A stretch of DNA of 64,000 nucleotides from Achromobacter sp. MFA1 R4 (GCF_900156745.1 NZ_LT707065.1:1922001-1986000), one strand, 5' to 3'; shown: positions 37,330 through 47,706, numbered from the stretch's first letter. Numbers and translations: made by a program. The notes: generated by a model from the sequence alone, not told the origin.

Positions 37330-39219
37330 ATGATCCGCACGTCCGACCTCCAGCACATCGAGCAGGCTCCCGCGCCGGGACCGTCGCCGCTGGACGTTGC
37401 GCGCCTGATCCTGGCGGGCTTTGACCGCCACTACGCGCTGTTCCGCTACAGCGCGCAGCGCGCCAAGGCCCTGTTCGAATCCGGCGACTGGCACGGCATC
37501 CAGCACCTGTCGCGCGAGCGCATCGAGTACTACGACATGCGCGTGCGCGAATGCGCCACGCAGCTTGAAGGCGTACTACGCGGGCGGCCGGAAGGAGCGG
37601 TGGGCGCTTCGGGCGCCAATGGCGGCAGCAACGGCAGCGGCAACGGCGCCGCCGCCCCCTCCCTGACCGACGCGCAGACGGCCTACTGGCAACAAATCAA
37701 GCAGGAATTCGTCGGGCTCCTGGGCGAACACCGCCAGCCGGAATGCGCGGAAACCTTCTTCAACTCGGTGTCGTGCCGGCTGCTGCACCGGGATTACTTC
37801 CACAACGATTTCCTGTTCGTGCGGCCGGCAGTGGCCACCGACTACCTGGACAGCAGCATCCCCTCCTACCGCGTGTACTACCCGGTAACCGACGGCCTGG
37901 AAAAAAGCCTGATCCGCATGGTGGCCGACTTTGGCCTGGCCCTGCCGTTCGAGGACCTGCCGCGCGACACGCGGTTGCTGGCCCGCGCCGCGGTGGCCAA
38001 GCTGCGCGCGGTGCTGCCGCGCCACGTCGGCCGGCGCATCGCCACCGACTGCCAGATCCACGCGCTGGGCTCGCTGTTCTTCCGCAACAAGGGCGCCTAC
38101 ATCGTCGGCCGCCTCATCAACCAGACCACCGTCTATCCCTTTGCCGTGGCGCTCACGCGCAACCCGGCGGGACAGGTGGCGCTGGACGCGCTGCTCTTGG
38201 GCGCGGACGACCTGAGCACGCTGTTCAGCTTCACGCGCGCGTATTTCCTGGTGGACATGGAAACGCCCGCCGCGGTGGTGAACTTCCTGTCGAGCCTCTT
38301 GCCGCGCAAGCCCAAGGCCGAGCTCTACACCATGATCGGCCTGCAGAAGCAGGGCAAGACGCTGTTCTACCGCGACTTCCTGCACCACCTCGCCCATTCG
38401 CGCGACGCCTTCGACATCGCGCCCGGCATCAAGGGCATGGTGATGTGCGTGTTCACGCTGCCGTCCTATCCCTACGTGTTCAAGCTGATCAAGGACCGCA
38501 TCGACAAGGACGGCATGGACCACGCCACCGTGCGGCGCAAGTACCAGATGGTCAAGCTGCACGACCGCGTGGGCCGCATGGCCGACACCTGGGAGTATTC
38601 ACAGGTCGCCCTGCCGCGCGCCCGGTTCGCGCCCGCGCTGCTGGACGAACTGCGCCGGCTGGTGCCCAGCCTCATCGAGGAAACCGGCGACACGGTCGTC
38701 ATCCGCCACGTCTACATCGAACGCCGGATGACCCCGTTGAATATCTATCTGCAGCAGGCGCCGGACGCGCTGCTGGAGCCGGCGGTGCGCGAATACGGGG
38801 ACGCCATCCGGCAGCTTGCCGCGGCCAACATCTTCCCCGGCGACATGCTCTACAAGAACTTCGGCGTCACGCGACTGGGCCGCGTCGTCTTTTATGACTA
38901 CGACGAAATCCAGCGCATGACCGAGATGAACTTCCGGCGCATTCCGCCGGCCCCCAACGAAGAAGCGGAGATGGCCTCCGAGCCCTGGTATGCCATCGGC
39001 CCGAACGACGTCTTCCCCGAGGAATTCGGCCGCTTCCTGCTGGGCGATGCGCGCGTGCGCGCCGCCTTCATGCGTCACCATTCCGACCTCCTGGAACCGG
39101 ACTGGTGGCAGGCCTGCCGCGCCCACGTGGCGCAGGGCCGGATCGAAGAATTTTTCCCTTACGATACGGACAGACGCCTGCGCGCTGAACGCCGTTCAAG
39201 CGGCAACGCGGTGTTGTAA
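37330..39219 (+). CDS. aceK: Isocitrate dehydrogenase kinase/phosphatase
   Basis: AceK phosphorylates and dephosphorylates isocitrate dehydrogenase and so directs carbon into the glyoxylate bypass. The 629-aa product carries the ATP-binding segment APGIKGMVMCVFTLPSYPYV and the catalytic-region motif KNFGVTRLGRVVFYDYDE. It exceeds E. coli AceK (578 aa) partly because of a low-complexity Gly/Ser/Asn/Ala insert at about residues 89-115. It sits inside the leucine-degradation operon, 26 nt after the dehydrogenase, which fits acetyl-CoA production needing the glyoxylate shunt. Confidence 0.95.
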   Translation: MIRTSDLQHIEQAPAPGPSPLDVARLILAGFDRHYALFRYSAQRAKALFESGDWHGIQHLSRERIEYYDMRVRECATQLEGVLRGRPEGAVGASGANGGSNGSGNGAAAPSLTDAQTAYWQQIKQEFVGLLGEHRQPECAETFFNSVSCRLLHRDYFHNDFLFVRPAVATDYLDSSIPSYRVYYPVTDGLEKSLIRMVADFGLALPFEDLPRDTRLLARAAVAKLRAVLPRHVGRRIATDCQIHALGSLFFRNKGAYIVGRLINQTTVYPFAVALTRNPAGQVALDALLLGADDLSTLFSFTRAYFLVDMETPAAVVNFLSSLLPRKPKAELYTMIGLQKQGKTLFYRDFLHHLAHSRDAFDIAPGIKGMVMCVFTLPSYPYVFKLIKDRIDKDGMDHATVRRKYQMVKLHDRVGRMADTWEYSQVALPRARFAPALLDELRRLVPSLIEETGDTVVIRHVYIERRMTPLNIYLQQAPDALLEPAVREYGDAIRQLAAANIFPGDMLYKNFGVTRLGRVVFYDYDEIQRMTEMNFRRIPPAPNEEAEMASEPWYAIGPNDVFPEEFGRFLLGDARVRAAFMRHHSDLLEPDWWQACRAHVAQGRIEEFFPYDTDRRLRAERRSSGNAVL

Positions 39220-39254
39220 CCGAAACGCTGTCCCGACCCTCACAGGAGCTAGTC

Positions 39255-40436
39255 ATGTCAGATCCCATCGTTATCGTTTCCGTCGCCCGCACGCCCATGG
39301 GCGGCATGCTGGGCAACCTGTCCGGCCTGGCCGCGCACGAGCTGGGCTCGGTGGCCATCAAGGCCGCCGTCGAACGCGCCGGCATCAAGCCCGAACAGGT
39401 CGACGAAGTCATCATGGGCAACGTGCTGCAGGCCGGCCAGGGCCAGGCGCCCGCCCGCCAGGCCGCGCTGGGTGCCGGCCTGCCGCTGGGCGTCGCGTGC
39501 ACCACGATCCACAAGGTCTGCGGCTCGGGCCTGAAGGCCGCGATGTTCGGCCACGACCTGCTGGCCTCGGGCAGCGCCGAGATCGTCGTCGCCGGCGGCC
39601 AGGAAAGCATGAGCAACGCGCCCTACCTGCTGCTCAAGGGCCGCCAGGGCTACCGCTACGGCCACAACACCGTGTACGACCACATGGCGCTGGACGGCCT
39701 GGAAGACGCCTACGACAAGGGCAAGGCCATGGGCGTGTTCGCCGAAGACTGCGCCTCCAAGTATTCGTTCACGCGCGAACAGCAGGACGCCTTCTCGCTG
39801 GAATCGCTGCGCCGCGCCCGCGCCGCGTCGGAGGACGGCAGCTTCAAGTGGGAAATCGCGCCCGTCACCGTCGCCGGCCGCAAGGGTGACACCGTGATCG
39901 ACACCGACGAAGCGCCCACCAAGGCCATGCCGGAAAAAATCCCGACCTTGAAGCCCGCCTTCAAGAAGGACGGCACCGTCACCGCCGCGAACTCCTCGTC
40001 CATCTCCGACGGCGCCGCCGCCATGGTGCTGATGCGCGCGTCCACCGCCGAAAAACTCGGCGTCAAACCGCTGGCCCGCATCGTCGCGCACTCGCAGCAC
40101 TCGCAGGAACCCAACTGGTTCACCACCGCCCCCGTCGGCGCGCTGAAGAACCTGTTCAACAAGACCGGCTGGAAGGCCGAGGACGTGGACCTGTACGAGA
40201 TCAACGAAGCCTTCGCGGTGGTCACCATGGCCGCCATGACCGACTTCAAGCTCCCGCATGAAAAGGTCAACATCCACGGCGGCGCCACCGCGCTGGGCCA
40301 CCCGATCGGCGCCTCGGGCGCACGCCTGATGGCCACCCTGATCGGCGCGCTGCGCAAGACCGGCGGCAAGCGCGGCGTGGCCACGCTGTGCATCGGCGGC
40401 GGCGAAGCCGTCGCAATGGCCATCGAAATGGTCTAA
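39255..40436 (+). CDS. Acetyl-CoA C-acetyltransferase (thiolase)
   Basis: A 393-aa thiolase with nucleophilic Cys in HKVCGSGLKA (about residue 89) and the C-terminal pair NIHGGATALGHPIGASGAR (His) and CIGGGEA (second Cys). It interconverts acetoacetyl-CoA and acetyl-CoA, the last step after HMG-CoA cleavage. It lies 35 nt after aceK, in the same transcription direction. Confidence 0.93.
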   Translation: MSDPIVIVSVARTPMGGMLGNLSGLAAHELGSVAIKAAVERAGIKPEQVDEVIMGNVLQAGQGQAPARQAALGAGLPLGVACTTIHKVCGSGLKAAMFGHDLLASGSAEIVVAGGQESMSNAPYLLLKGRQGYRYGHNTVYDHMALDGLEDAYDKGKAMGVFAEDCASKYSFTREQQDAFSLESLRRARAASEDGSFKWEIAPVTVAGRKGDTVIDTDEAPTKAMPEKIPTLKPAFKKDGTVTAANSSSISDGAAAMVLMRASTAEKLGVKPLARIVAHSQHSQEPNWFTTAPVGALKNLFNKTGWKAEDVDLYEINEAFAVVTMAAMTDFKLPHEKVNIHGGATALGHPIGASGARLMATLIGALRKTGGKRGVATLCIGGGEAVAMAIEMV

Positions 40437-40479
40437 GCAGTTGCCTGCTTCGGGGCGGGTTTCGTCCCTCCCCCGAGCA

Positions 40480-40560
40480 GGATTTCGCTGCGCCTTTCTG
40501 GCATTGCAATCACCGCGACGGGTCGGTCGCGGGCCATGCAGGAAAGGCGCAACGAAATCC
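40480..40560 (+). repeat. Large imperfect inverted repeat between thiolase and liuB
   Basis: Two 19-base arms (40480-40498 and 40542-40560, 18 of 19 complementary) enclose a 43-base loop. The loop contains a further CGCGAC/GTCGCG stem. It lies in the 228-bp gap inside the operon and could be a transcription pause or processing site, or a small repeat element. Confidence 0.5.
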
Positions 40561-40664
40561 TTGAATCCAAATCGACAAGAATGCCCGGCCCACCGGGCAG
40601 CGAGACAACCCGCTCTCTTTTCGAGCGCCTTCAAATTCCAATCAAGCAGGACGGGTGGTACCCC

Positions 40665-42272
40665 ATGCCCATCATCGAATCCCGCATCAATCCGCGGTCG
40701 CAGGACTACATCGACAACGCGAGCGCCATGCAGGCTCAACTGGACGACCTGAACCAGCAGCTGGCGCAGACGGCCCTGGGCGGCAGCGAGTCCGCCCGCG
40801 CCAAGCACACCGCGCGCGGCAAGCTCCTGCCGCGCGACCGCGTGGAAAACCTGATCGATCCGGGCACCCCGTTCCTGGAACTGTCGCCGATGGCGGCGCA
40901 CGGCATGTATGGCGGCGACGCGCCCGGCGCGGGCGTCATCACCGGCATCGGCCGCGTGTCCGGCACCGAGTGCGTGATCGTCTGCAACGACGCCACGGTC
41001 AAGGGCGGCACCTACTATCCGATGACGGTCAAGAAGCACCTGCGCGCGCAGGAGATCGCCGCGCAGAACCATCTGCCCTGCGTGTACCTGGTGGACTCCG
41101 GCGGCGCCAACCTGCCGCAGCAGGACGAAGTCTTCCCGGACCGCGAACACTTCGGCCGCATCTTCTACAACCAGGCGCAGATGTCCGCGCAAGGCATCTC
41201 GCAGATCGCCGTGGTGATGGGATCGTGCACCGCCGGCGGCGCCTACGTGCCCGCCATGAGCGACGAGTCCATCATCGTCCGCAACCAGGGCACCATCTTC
41301 CTGGGCGGCCCCCCGCTCGTCAAAGCCGCCACCGGCGAAGAAGTCAGCGCCGAAGATCTGGGCGGCGGCGACGTGCACACGCGCCTCTCCGGCGTCGCGG
41401 ACCACCTGGCCGCCAACGACATGCATGCGCTGCAACTGGCGCGCAACGCCGTCGCGCGCCTGAACCGCAAGAAGCCGCAGCCGCTGGCCACGATCCCCGT
41501 GCGCGAGCCGCGCTACGATCCCAGCGAACTGAACGGCATCATCCCCGCCGACACCCGCAAGCCCTATGACGTGCGCGAAGTCATCGCGCGCATCGTCGAC
41601 GGCTCCGAATTCGACGAATTCAAGTCGCGCTTCGGACCCACGCTGGTCACGGGCTTTGCGCATATCCATGGCATGCCTGTCGGCATCGTCGCCAACAACG
41701 GCATCCTGTTTTCCGAATCCGCGCAAAAGGGCGCGCACTTCATCGAACTGTGCGCGCAGCGCAAGATTCCGCTGGTGTTCCTGCAGAACATCACCGGCTT
41801 CATGGTCGGCCGCAAATACGAAAACGAAGGCATCGCGCGCCATGGCGCCAAGATGGTGACGGCCGTCGCCACCGCGAACGTGCCCAAGTTCACCGTCCTG
41901 ATCGGCGGCTCGTTCGGCGCCGGCAACTACGGCATGTGCGGCCGCGCCTATTCCCCGCGCATGCTCTTCATGTGGCCCAACGCCCGCATTTCGGTGATGG
42001 GCGGCGAGCAGGCCGCCAGCGTGCTGGCCACCGTCAAGCGCGACGGCATCGAGGCGCGCGGCGGGCAGTGGTCGGCGGATGAGGAAAACGCCTTCAAGGC
42101 GCCCATCCGCGAACAGTACGAACGCGAAGGCCATCCGTACTACGCGACGGCGCGGTTGTGGGACGACGGCATCATCGCCCCGGCCGACACGCGCCGCGTG
42201 CTGGGACTGGCGCTATCCGCGGCGTTGAACGCGCCGATCGAAGACACCAAGTTCGGTGTCTTCCGAATGTAG
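40665..42272 (+). CDS. liuB: Methylcrotonoyl-CoA carboxylase, carboxyltransferase (beta) subunit
   Basis: This subunit transfers carboxyl from biotin to 3-methylcrotonyl-CoA. The 535-aa product has the two carboxyltransferase halves with [19 protein letters not shown] in the first, and [20 protein letters not shown] and [11 protein letters not shown] in the second. ATG 40665 gives the family N-terminus ([15 protein letters not shown]). It pairs with the biotin-carrying subunit 60 nt downstream. Confidence 0.95.
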   Translation: MPIIESRINPRSQDYIDNASAMQAQLDDLNQQLAQTALGGSESARAKHTARGKLLPRDRVENLIDPGTPFLELSPMAAHGMYGGDAPGAGVITGIGRVSGTECVIVCNDATVKGGTYYPMTVKKHLRAQEIAAQNHLPCVYLVDSGGANLPQQDEVFPDREHFGRIFYNQAQMSAQGISQIAVVMGSCTAGGAYVPAMSDESIIVRNQGTIFLGGPPLVKAATGEEVSAEDLGGGDVHTRLSGVADHLAANDMHALQLARNAVARLNRKKPQPLATIPVREPRYDPSELNGIIPADTRKPYDVREVIARIVDGSEFDEFKSRFGPTLVTGFAHIHGMPVGIVANNGILFSESAQKGAHFIELCAQRKIPLVFLQNITGFMVGRKYENEGIARHGAKMVTAVATANVPKFTVLIGGSFGAGNYGMCGRAYSPRMLFMWPNARISVMGGEQAASVLATVKRDGIEARGGQWSADEENAFKAPIREQYEREGHPYYATARLWDDGIIAPADTRRVLGLALSAALNAPIEDTKFGVFRM

Positions 42273-42332
42273 GTCGCCCACAACTTCTACGCGCTTCGCG
42301 CCCCTTCCGAACACTTCAGCTTGGATAACGCA

Positions 42333-44357
42333 ATGTTCGATACTGTGCTGATTGCCAACCGCGGCGAAATCGCCTGCCGCGTCGCCGCCACCGCGCGCCG
42401 CATGGGCCTGCGCACCGTCGCCGTCTATTCCGACGCGGACGCCAACGCCCGCCACGTCGCCGCGTGCGACCAGGCCGTCTACATCGGCGGCTCCGAGCCG
42501 CGCGCCAGCTACCTGCGCGCCGACGCCATCCTGCAGGCCGCGCGCGACACCGGCGCGGGCGCCATCCATCCCGGCTACGGCTTCCTCTCCGAGAACGAAG
42601 CCTTCGCCCAGGCCGCGCAAGACGCCGGCATCGCCTTCGTCGGCCCGCCCGCATCCGCCATCGCCGCCATGGGCAGCAAATCCGCCGCCAAGTCCCTCAT
42701 GGAAAAAGCCGGCGTGCCGCTCGTGCCCGGCTACCACGGCGACAACCAGGACCCGCAGTTCCTCAAGTCGCAGGCCGACAGCATCGGCTATCCCGTGCTC
42801 ATCAAGGCCAGCGCGGGCGGCGGCGGCAAGGGCATGCGCATCGTCGAATCGTCCGGCGCCTTCCTGGACGCATTGGCCTCGTGCCAACGCGAAGCCGCGT
42901 CCAGCTTTGGCGACGACCGCGTCCTGATCGAACGCTACCTGCAAAAGCCGCGCCACATCGAAATCCAGGTATTCGCCGACACGCACGGCAACTGCGTGTA
43001 CCTCTTCGAACGCGACTGCTCCGTGCAGCGCCGCCACCAGAAAGTCATCGAAGAAGCCCCGGCTCCCGGCATGACCGAAGAACGACGCCGCGCCATGGGC
43101 GAAGCCGCCGTCGCCGCCGCGCGCGCCGTCGGCTACGTCGGCGCCGGCACCGTCGAATTCATCGCCGAACCCGACGGCCGCTTCTACTTCATGGAAATGA
43201 ACACGCGCCTGCAGGTCGAGCACCCGGTCACCGAAATGATCACCGGCCACGACCTCGTCGAATGGCAGTTGCGCGTCGCCGCCGGCCAGCCGCTGCCCGC
43301 GCGCCAGGAAGACCTGCGCATCAACGGCCACGCCATCGAAGCCCGCATCTACGCCGAGAACCCCGAAAAGGGCTTTCTGCCGTCCATCGGCACGCTCGCC
43401 TACCTGGGCCTGCCGCCGCACACGGCGTTTGCCAACGGCGACGTCCGCGTCGACGGCGGCGTGCGCATGGGCGACACCATCACCCCGTTCTACGACCCGA
43501 TGATCGCCAAGCTCATCGTGCACGGCGCCGACCGCGACCAGGCCCGCGCCCGCATGCTGCAAGCGCTGGCGCAGACGCAAGCCGTCGGTGTGCAGACCAA
43601 CGTCGCCTTCCTGGCGCGGTTGATGAAGGACAGCGCCTTTGCGGCCGCTGATCTGGACACCGGCCTCATCGAACGCCAGCGCGCCACGCTGCTGCCCGAC
43701 CCGCAACCCGCCGATGCCGACACCCTGTCGCTGGCCACCGCCGCCGTGCTGGTGCGCCAAGGGCTGGCACAGCCGGGCGCACAGGGCGCGGGCAAAGGCC
43801 CCACCGACCCGTGGGACGCGCGCGACGGCTGGCGGCTGGGCGGCCAGTACCGCCGTCAATTGCAATGGACCGACAACGGCGAAGCCCGCCACGTTACCGT
43901 GGCCCGCCAGGGCGGCGCCTGGACGCTGGACACCGGCGAGGGCGCGCGGCCCTTCCTGTGGCGCTCGCACGCCAGCGCCAACCCGAACCTGGCCTATGGC
44001 CTGCGCATCACTCTGCAAGGGCATGAAAGCGCCGGCACGGTCGTCCTGCACGGCGACCGCGCCTACGTCTTCCGCGAGGACGGCTCGCACGTCCTGGAGC
44101 TGTATGACGCGCTGACGCACTCGCAGGACACGCAGGGCGAACACGGCGCGGGCCTGGCCGCGCCTATGCCGGGCAAGATCATCTCGATCTCGGTCAAGCA
44201 GGGCGACAAGGTGGAAAAGGGCCAGCCGCTGCTCGTGATGGAAGCGATGAAGATGGAACACACCATCTCCGCGACCACGGACGGCACCGTGGGAGAAGTG
44301 TTCTATGGCGTAGGCGATCAGGTGACCGAGGGCGCGGAGTTGGTGTCGATCGCGTAG
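42333..44357 (+). CDS. liuD: Methylcrotonoyl-CoA carboxylase, biotin-carrying (alpha) subunit
   Basis: A 674-aa biotin carboxylase fused to a biotin carrier domain. The N-terminus MFDTVLIANRGEIACRV starts the BC domain; the ATP-grasp Gly-rich loop is KASAGGGGKGMRIV, and EMNTRLQVEHPVTE is the catalytic strand. The biotinylation site is VMEAMKMEHTI near the C-terminus (Lys of AMKM). ATG 42333 is preferred over TTG 42321. liuC and liuE are not in this cluster. Confidence 0.96.
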   Translation: MFDTVLIANRGEIACRVAATARRMGLRTVAVYSDADANARHVAACDQAVYIGGSEPRASYLRADAILQAARDTGAGAIHPGYGFLSENEAFAQAAQDAGIAFVGPPASAIAAMGSKSAAKSLMEKAGVPLVPGYHGDNQDPQFLKSQADSIGYPVLIKASAGGGGKGMRIVESSGAFLDALASCQREAASSFGDDRVLIERYLQKPRHIEIQVFADTHGNCVYLFERDCSVQRRHQKVIEEAPAPGMTEERRRAMGEAAVAAARAVGYVGAGTVEFIAEPDGRFYFMEMNTRLQVEHPVTEMITGHDLVEWQLRVAAGQPLPARQEDLRINGHAIEARIYAENPEKGFLPSIGTLAYLGLPPHTAFANGDVRVDGGVRMGDTITPFYDPMIAKLIVHGADRDQARARMLQALAQTQAVGVQTNVAFLARLMKDSAFAAADLDTGLIERQRATLLPDPQPADADTLSLATAAVLVRQGLAQPGAQGAGKGPTDPWDARDGWRLGGQYRRQLQWTDNGEARHVTVARQGGAWTLDTGEGARPFLWRSHASANPNLAYGLRITLQGHESAGTVVLHGDRAYVFREDGSHVLELYDALTHSQDTQGEHGAGLAAPMPGKIISISVKQGDKVEKGQPLLVMEAMKMEHTISATTDGTVGEVFYGVGDQVTEGAELVSIA

Positions 44358-44507
44358 CGACGGTTCGCGCTTGCATGGCGGCTCTCGGCGGCTTCGTCGG
44401 GGGCCGTTTTGTTTTGGGCGGGCAGCGCCGGCCGTCCCGACCCGGGTTTAGCTGTCCGTCAGCGCCCCGCGCCTAGAATCGGCGCTTCCCCCCGCGCCAC
44501 GCCCACC

Positions 44508-45743
44508 ATGTCTGCCGCCGACACGCCCAGTCCGCTTTCCTGTCCGCCCTTCCTGCATTTCCTCTGCGGACGCGTCGCCGCCTCGCTGGCGTTTCAGATC
44601 GTCTCCGTCGCGGTGGGCTGGCAAATCTACGCACTGTCCGGCAGCGCGCTGGACCTCGGCCTCATCGGCCTCGCCCAATTCCTGCCCATGGCCGCGCTGA
44701 CGCTCGTCGTCGGCCACGTCGCCGACCGCTACGACCGCCGCAAGATCGTCGCCCTATGCATGGCGCTCGAAGCCCTGGCCACGCTGGTGCTCGCGATTGC
44801 CGCGCTGCACGGCGTCGGCGGCAAGACGCTCATCTACGCCACCATCATCATCATGAGCTCGGCCCGCGCCTTCGAAGCGCCGACCCTGTCCACGCTGATC
44901 CCCGCCGTCGTCCCGCGCGAATGGCTGCCGCGCGCCACCGCGCTGTCCTCATCGGGCGGGCAGATCGCGCAGATCGCCGGACCGGCGCTGGGTGGGGTCG
45001 GATACAGCCTCGGAGCAGGGTGGATCTACTGCGTCGCCGCGGCGTTGTATCTGACGGCCTTCATCGCCATCGCCACCCTCGTCATCGACCGCGCGCCGCC
45101 GCGCAAAGAGCCGACCACGTGGCGCACGCTGTTCGGCGGCATCACCTTCATCTTCCAGCGCCGTTTGCTGCTGGGCACGTTGTCGCTGGATCTCTTTGCC
45201 GTGCTGCTGGGCGGGGCGACGGCGTTGCTGCCGATCTTTGCCAAAGACATTCTCAACGCGGGGCCGTGGGCGCTTGGCGCCTTGCGTGCGGCGCCCGCCT
45301 GCGGCGCGGCGTTGATGTCGTTGACGCTGGCGCGCCTGAGCCTGGGTGAGAACGTCGGGCGGCTGCTGTTCGGCTCGCTCATCGTCTTCGGATTAGCGAC
45401 CACGGTGTTCGGGCTGTCGACGTCGATTCCGCTGTCGATTGCCGCCCTCGTCGTGCTGGGCGCAGCAGACGCGGTCAGCGTTGTCGTGCGGTCGTCGCTG
45501 GTGCAGTTGAATACGCCCGATCACATGCTGGGCCGGGTCAGCGCGGTGAACACCTTGTTTATCGGCGCGTCCAACCAGCTCGGAGAATTCGAATCCGGCT
45601 TGACGGCGCAGCTATTCGGTGCGGTGCCGGCGGTGGTGATCGGCGGAGTCGGGACGATCGCGGTGGCGGGGTTGTGGATGCGGTGGTTTCCGGAACTGAG
45701 GCGGTTGCGGACGCTGCAGGGGAACGAGGTCGCGCAATCGTAG
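44508..45743 (+). CDS. MFS transporter (exporter-like)
   Basis: A 411-aa inner-membrane protein with about twelve hydrophobic segments and the MFS loop 2-3 motif GHVADRYDRRKIV. It resembles the MFS_3 group (enterobactin/drug exporters). The last ~150 bases change to a T/G-rich codon style unlike the start of the gene. The substrate is unknown. It stands alone, 150 bp after liuD. Confidence 0.85.
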   Translation: MSAADTPSPLSCPPFLHFLCGRVAASLAFQIVSVAVGWQIYALSGSALDLGLIGLAQFLPMAALTLVVGHVADRYDRRKIVALCMALEALATLVLAIAALHGVGGKTLIYATIIIMSSARAFEAPTLSTLIPAVVPREWLPRATALSSSGGQIAQIAGPALGGVGYSLGAGWIYCVAAALYLTAFIAIATLVIDRAPPRKEPTTWRTLFGGITFIFQRRLLLGTLSLDLFAVLLGGATALLPIFAKDILNAGPWALGALRAAPACGAALMSLTLARLSLGENVGRLLFGSLIVFGLATTVFGLSTSIPLSIAALVVLGAADAVSVVVRSSLVQLNTPDHMLGRVSAVNTLFIGASNQLGEFESGLTAQLFGAVPAVVIGGVGTIAVAGLWMRWFPELRRLRTLQGNEVAQS

Positions 45744-45782
45744 ATCGTGGCGGGCCAGGTCGGCGCGGTAGATGCCTCTTGG

Positions 45783-46754
45783 TCACCCGCCCTCTTGCGG
45801 GCCGACCGCCGCACGCCCAGATTTTCCGCAACGCTCCGCGCTCCAGATCGCCACGCCCATGATCGCGATCCCCGCCAGTTGCAGCGCGTCGAAGCGCCGG
45901 TCGAAATACAGCCAGTCGATCAGGATCGCCACGGCCGGATAGACAAACTGGAACACAGCGATCCGGCCCGTCGTCAGGCGCGCCATTCCCTTGTAGATCA
46001 ACGTGTAGGCCGCGGCAGTGTGGATCAACCCCAGGCCCGCGAGCCAGATCCATGAAACGCCCCAAGCCGGCCAACCCTGCTGCATCGGCCAGACCCACAA
46101 CACCGCCGTCCCCAACGCGCATTGCCACCATGCCAGGACGCCTGCCGGCCTGTCGCCCAGGCGCCGCGTCATGACGGTCGCAAAAGCCATGCATATCGAA
46201 CCGATCACGCAGAACGCAATGCCCCACCAATAGCCGGCCCGCGACGCCGCCGACAGCGCCGACGCATCGTGCTCCAGCACGCCGGTCGCCAGCACCAGGC
46301 CGATCGTCGCCACGAACACCGAGACCATGCGCTGCCGGCTGCTACGCTCGTGCAGCCACACTGCACCCAGCAACAGCACCCACATCGGCTGAATGTGGAA
46401 CAGCACCACCGCCATTCCCGCCGACGTGCGCTCGATCGCCGCGAAGAACAGCACCCAGCTCAACACCATCAGCGTACCGGCCCCCAGCACCAGCGGCGCG
46501 CTGGACTTAGTCAGCCGCAACGCGCGCGCCTGCCCACGAACCGTCATCCATACCGTCAGCCCGGCAAGACCGAAGGCGCACCGGAACCACGCCGTCGTCA
46601 GCGCACCCGCGTCCGCCAAGTGTACAAACACGCCTATCGTTCCCAGCAGCCCCGACCCCAGCAAAAATGGCAGGGCGCTTGTGACTGCGCCCCCGCGCGA
46701 GGTGGCAGGCGCTTTGGGGGAAAAGTCGGTGTGCAAGAGCTGATCCGTATTCAT
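45783..46754 (-). CDS. EamA/DMT-family transporter (second)
   Basis: A 323-aa ten-helix drug/metabolite transporter with two EamA halves (for example FLLGSGLLGTIGVFVHLADA near the N-terminus and GMAVVLFHIQPMWVLLLGAV). It is divergent from a LysR regulator starting 76 bp away, which is its probable controller. The arrangement mirrors the pair at 10145-12050. Confidence 0.87.
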   Translation of the reverse strand: MNTDQLLHTDFSPKAPATSRGGAVTSALPFLLGSGLLGTIGVFVHLADAGALTTAWFRCAFGLAGLTVWMTVRGQARALRLTKSSAPLVLGAGTLMVLSWVLFFAAIERTSAGMAVVLFHIQPMWVLLLGAVWLHERSSRQRMVSVFVATIGLVLATGVLEHDASALSAASRAGYWWGIAFCVIGSICMAFATVMTRRLGDRPAGVLAWWQCALGTAVLWVWPMQQGWPAWGVSWIWLAGLGLIHTAAAYTLIYKGMARLTTGRIAVFQFVYPAVAILIDWLYFDRRFDALQLAGIAIMGVAIWSAERCGKSGRAAVGPQEGG

Positions 46755-46830
46755 GCAGCCAGTTTGCCGCGCACCGCCACGGCCGAAAAGCGCATAATTC
46801 TTCTATCTTCCATTCGAAAATCGAAACACC

Positions 46831-47706
46831 ATGAGCCTCTCGGCACGCGATCTCCAGATGGACTGGCTGCGCTCTTTCGTCGCCGTCATCGACGCGGGCT
46901 CCCTGTCTCGCGCGGCAGGCGAAGTGCACCGATCCCAGTCCGCCGTCAGCATGCAGCTCAAGAAACTCGAAGCCGCGCTCGGGCACAGACTGATCGAGCG
47001 CGACACCCGAACGCTGGAACTCACCACCGAAGGCCAAAAGCTGCTGGGCTATGCGCGCCGCATCCTGGACCTGCAAGCCGAAGCCCACGTCGCCCTGGGC
47101 GCGGAAGCACTGCGCGGCGTGGTGCGCCTGGGCGTTCCCGACGACTACGCGGCCAAATACCTGACGCCCGTGCTAAAGCGCTTTGCCCCGCGTCACAGCG
47201 GCGTGGAAATCGTCTTGAGCTGCGAGCAATCGACCTCGCTGATCCCGCGCGTGGCCTCGGGCGACCTGGACTTGGCCCTGGTGTCGCGCGACCACGCGCG
47301 CCGCGGCACCTTGCTGTTCCATGAACCCATGGTGTGGATCGGCTCGGAAGAATTCGCGCTGTGGCGCCGCGATCCGCTACCCATCGCCATGTACGAAGAA
47401 TCCAGCCTCGCACGCCGCAGCGCGCTGAACGCGCTGGCGCTGCAGGGGCGCAAGCACCGGCTCGTGTACAACAGCTCAAGCCTCGCGGGACAGATCGCCG
47501 CGGTCGAAAGCGGCCTGGCGGTTGCGGTGCTCACGCAGTGCAGCGTTCCCCCGCACTTGCAGATACTGGGCAGCCAGCATGGGCTTGGGCCGTTGGAGCC
47601 TATGCAGGTTGCGGTTTATCGGAGCAAGGCGTCGCGCGGGTCGAAGGCGGTGGATAGCCTGCATGGGTTGCTGGTCAACACGTTGAGGCTGGTTGACGGG
47701 GTTTGA
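46831..47706 (+). CDS. LysR-family transcriptional regulator (second)
   Basis: A 291-aa regulator: winged HTH (MDWLRSFVAVIDAGSLSRAA and HRSQSAVSMQLKKLE, about residues 10-65) and an effector domain. It is similar in layout to the regulator at 11187-12050 and likewise faces an EamA gene. Codon style shifts to G/T-ending codons in the last ~120 bases. Confidence 0.9.
   Translation: MSLSARDLQMDWLRSFVAVIDAGSLSRAAGEVHRSQSAVSMQLKKLEAALGHRLIERDTRTLELTTEGQKLLGYARRILDLQAEAHVALGAEALRGVVRLGVPDDYAAKYLTPVLKRFAPRHSGVEIVLSCEQSTSLIPRVASGDLDLALVSRDHARRGTLLFHEPMVWIGSEEFALWRRDPLPIAMYEESSLARRSALNALALQGRKHRLVYNSSSLAGQIAAVESGLAVAVLTQCSVPPHLQILGSQHGLGPLEPMQVAVYRSKASRGSKAVDSLHGLLVNTLRLVDGV

Noticed and set aside
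39258..42134. A 958-codon open frame on the minus strand opposite the thiolase and liuB genes
   Set aside because: It is a GC-rich shadow of strongly supported genes on the plus strand; the translation is low-complexity His/Ala/Arg/Gly with no domain.
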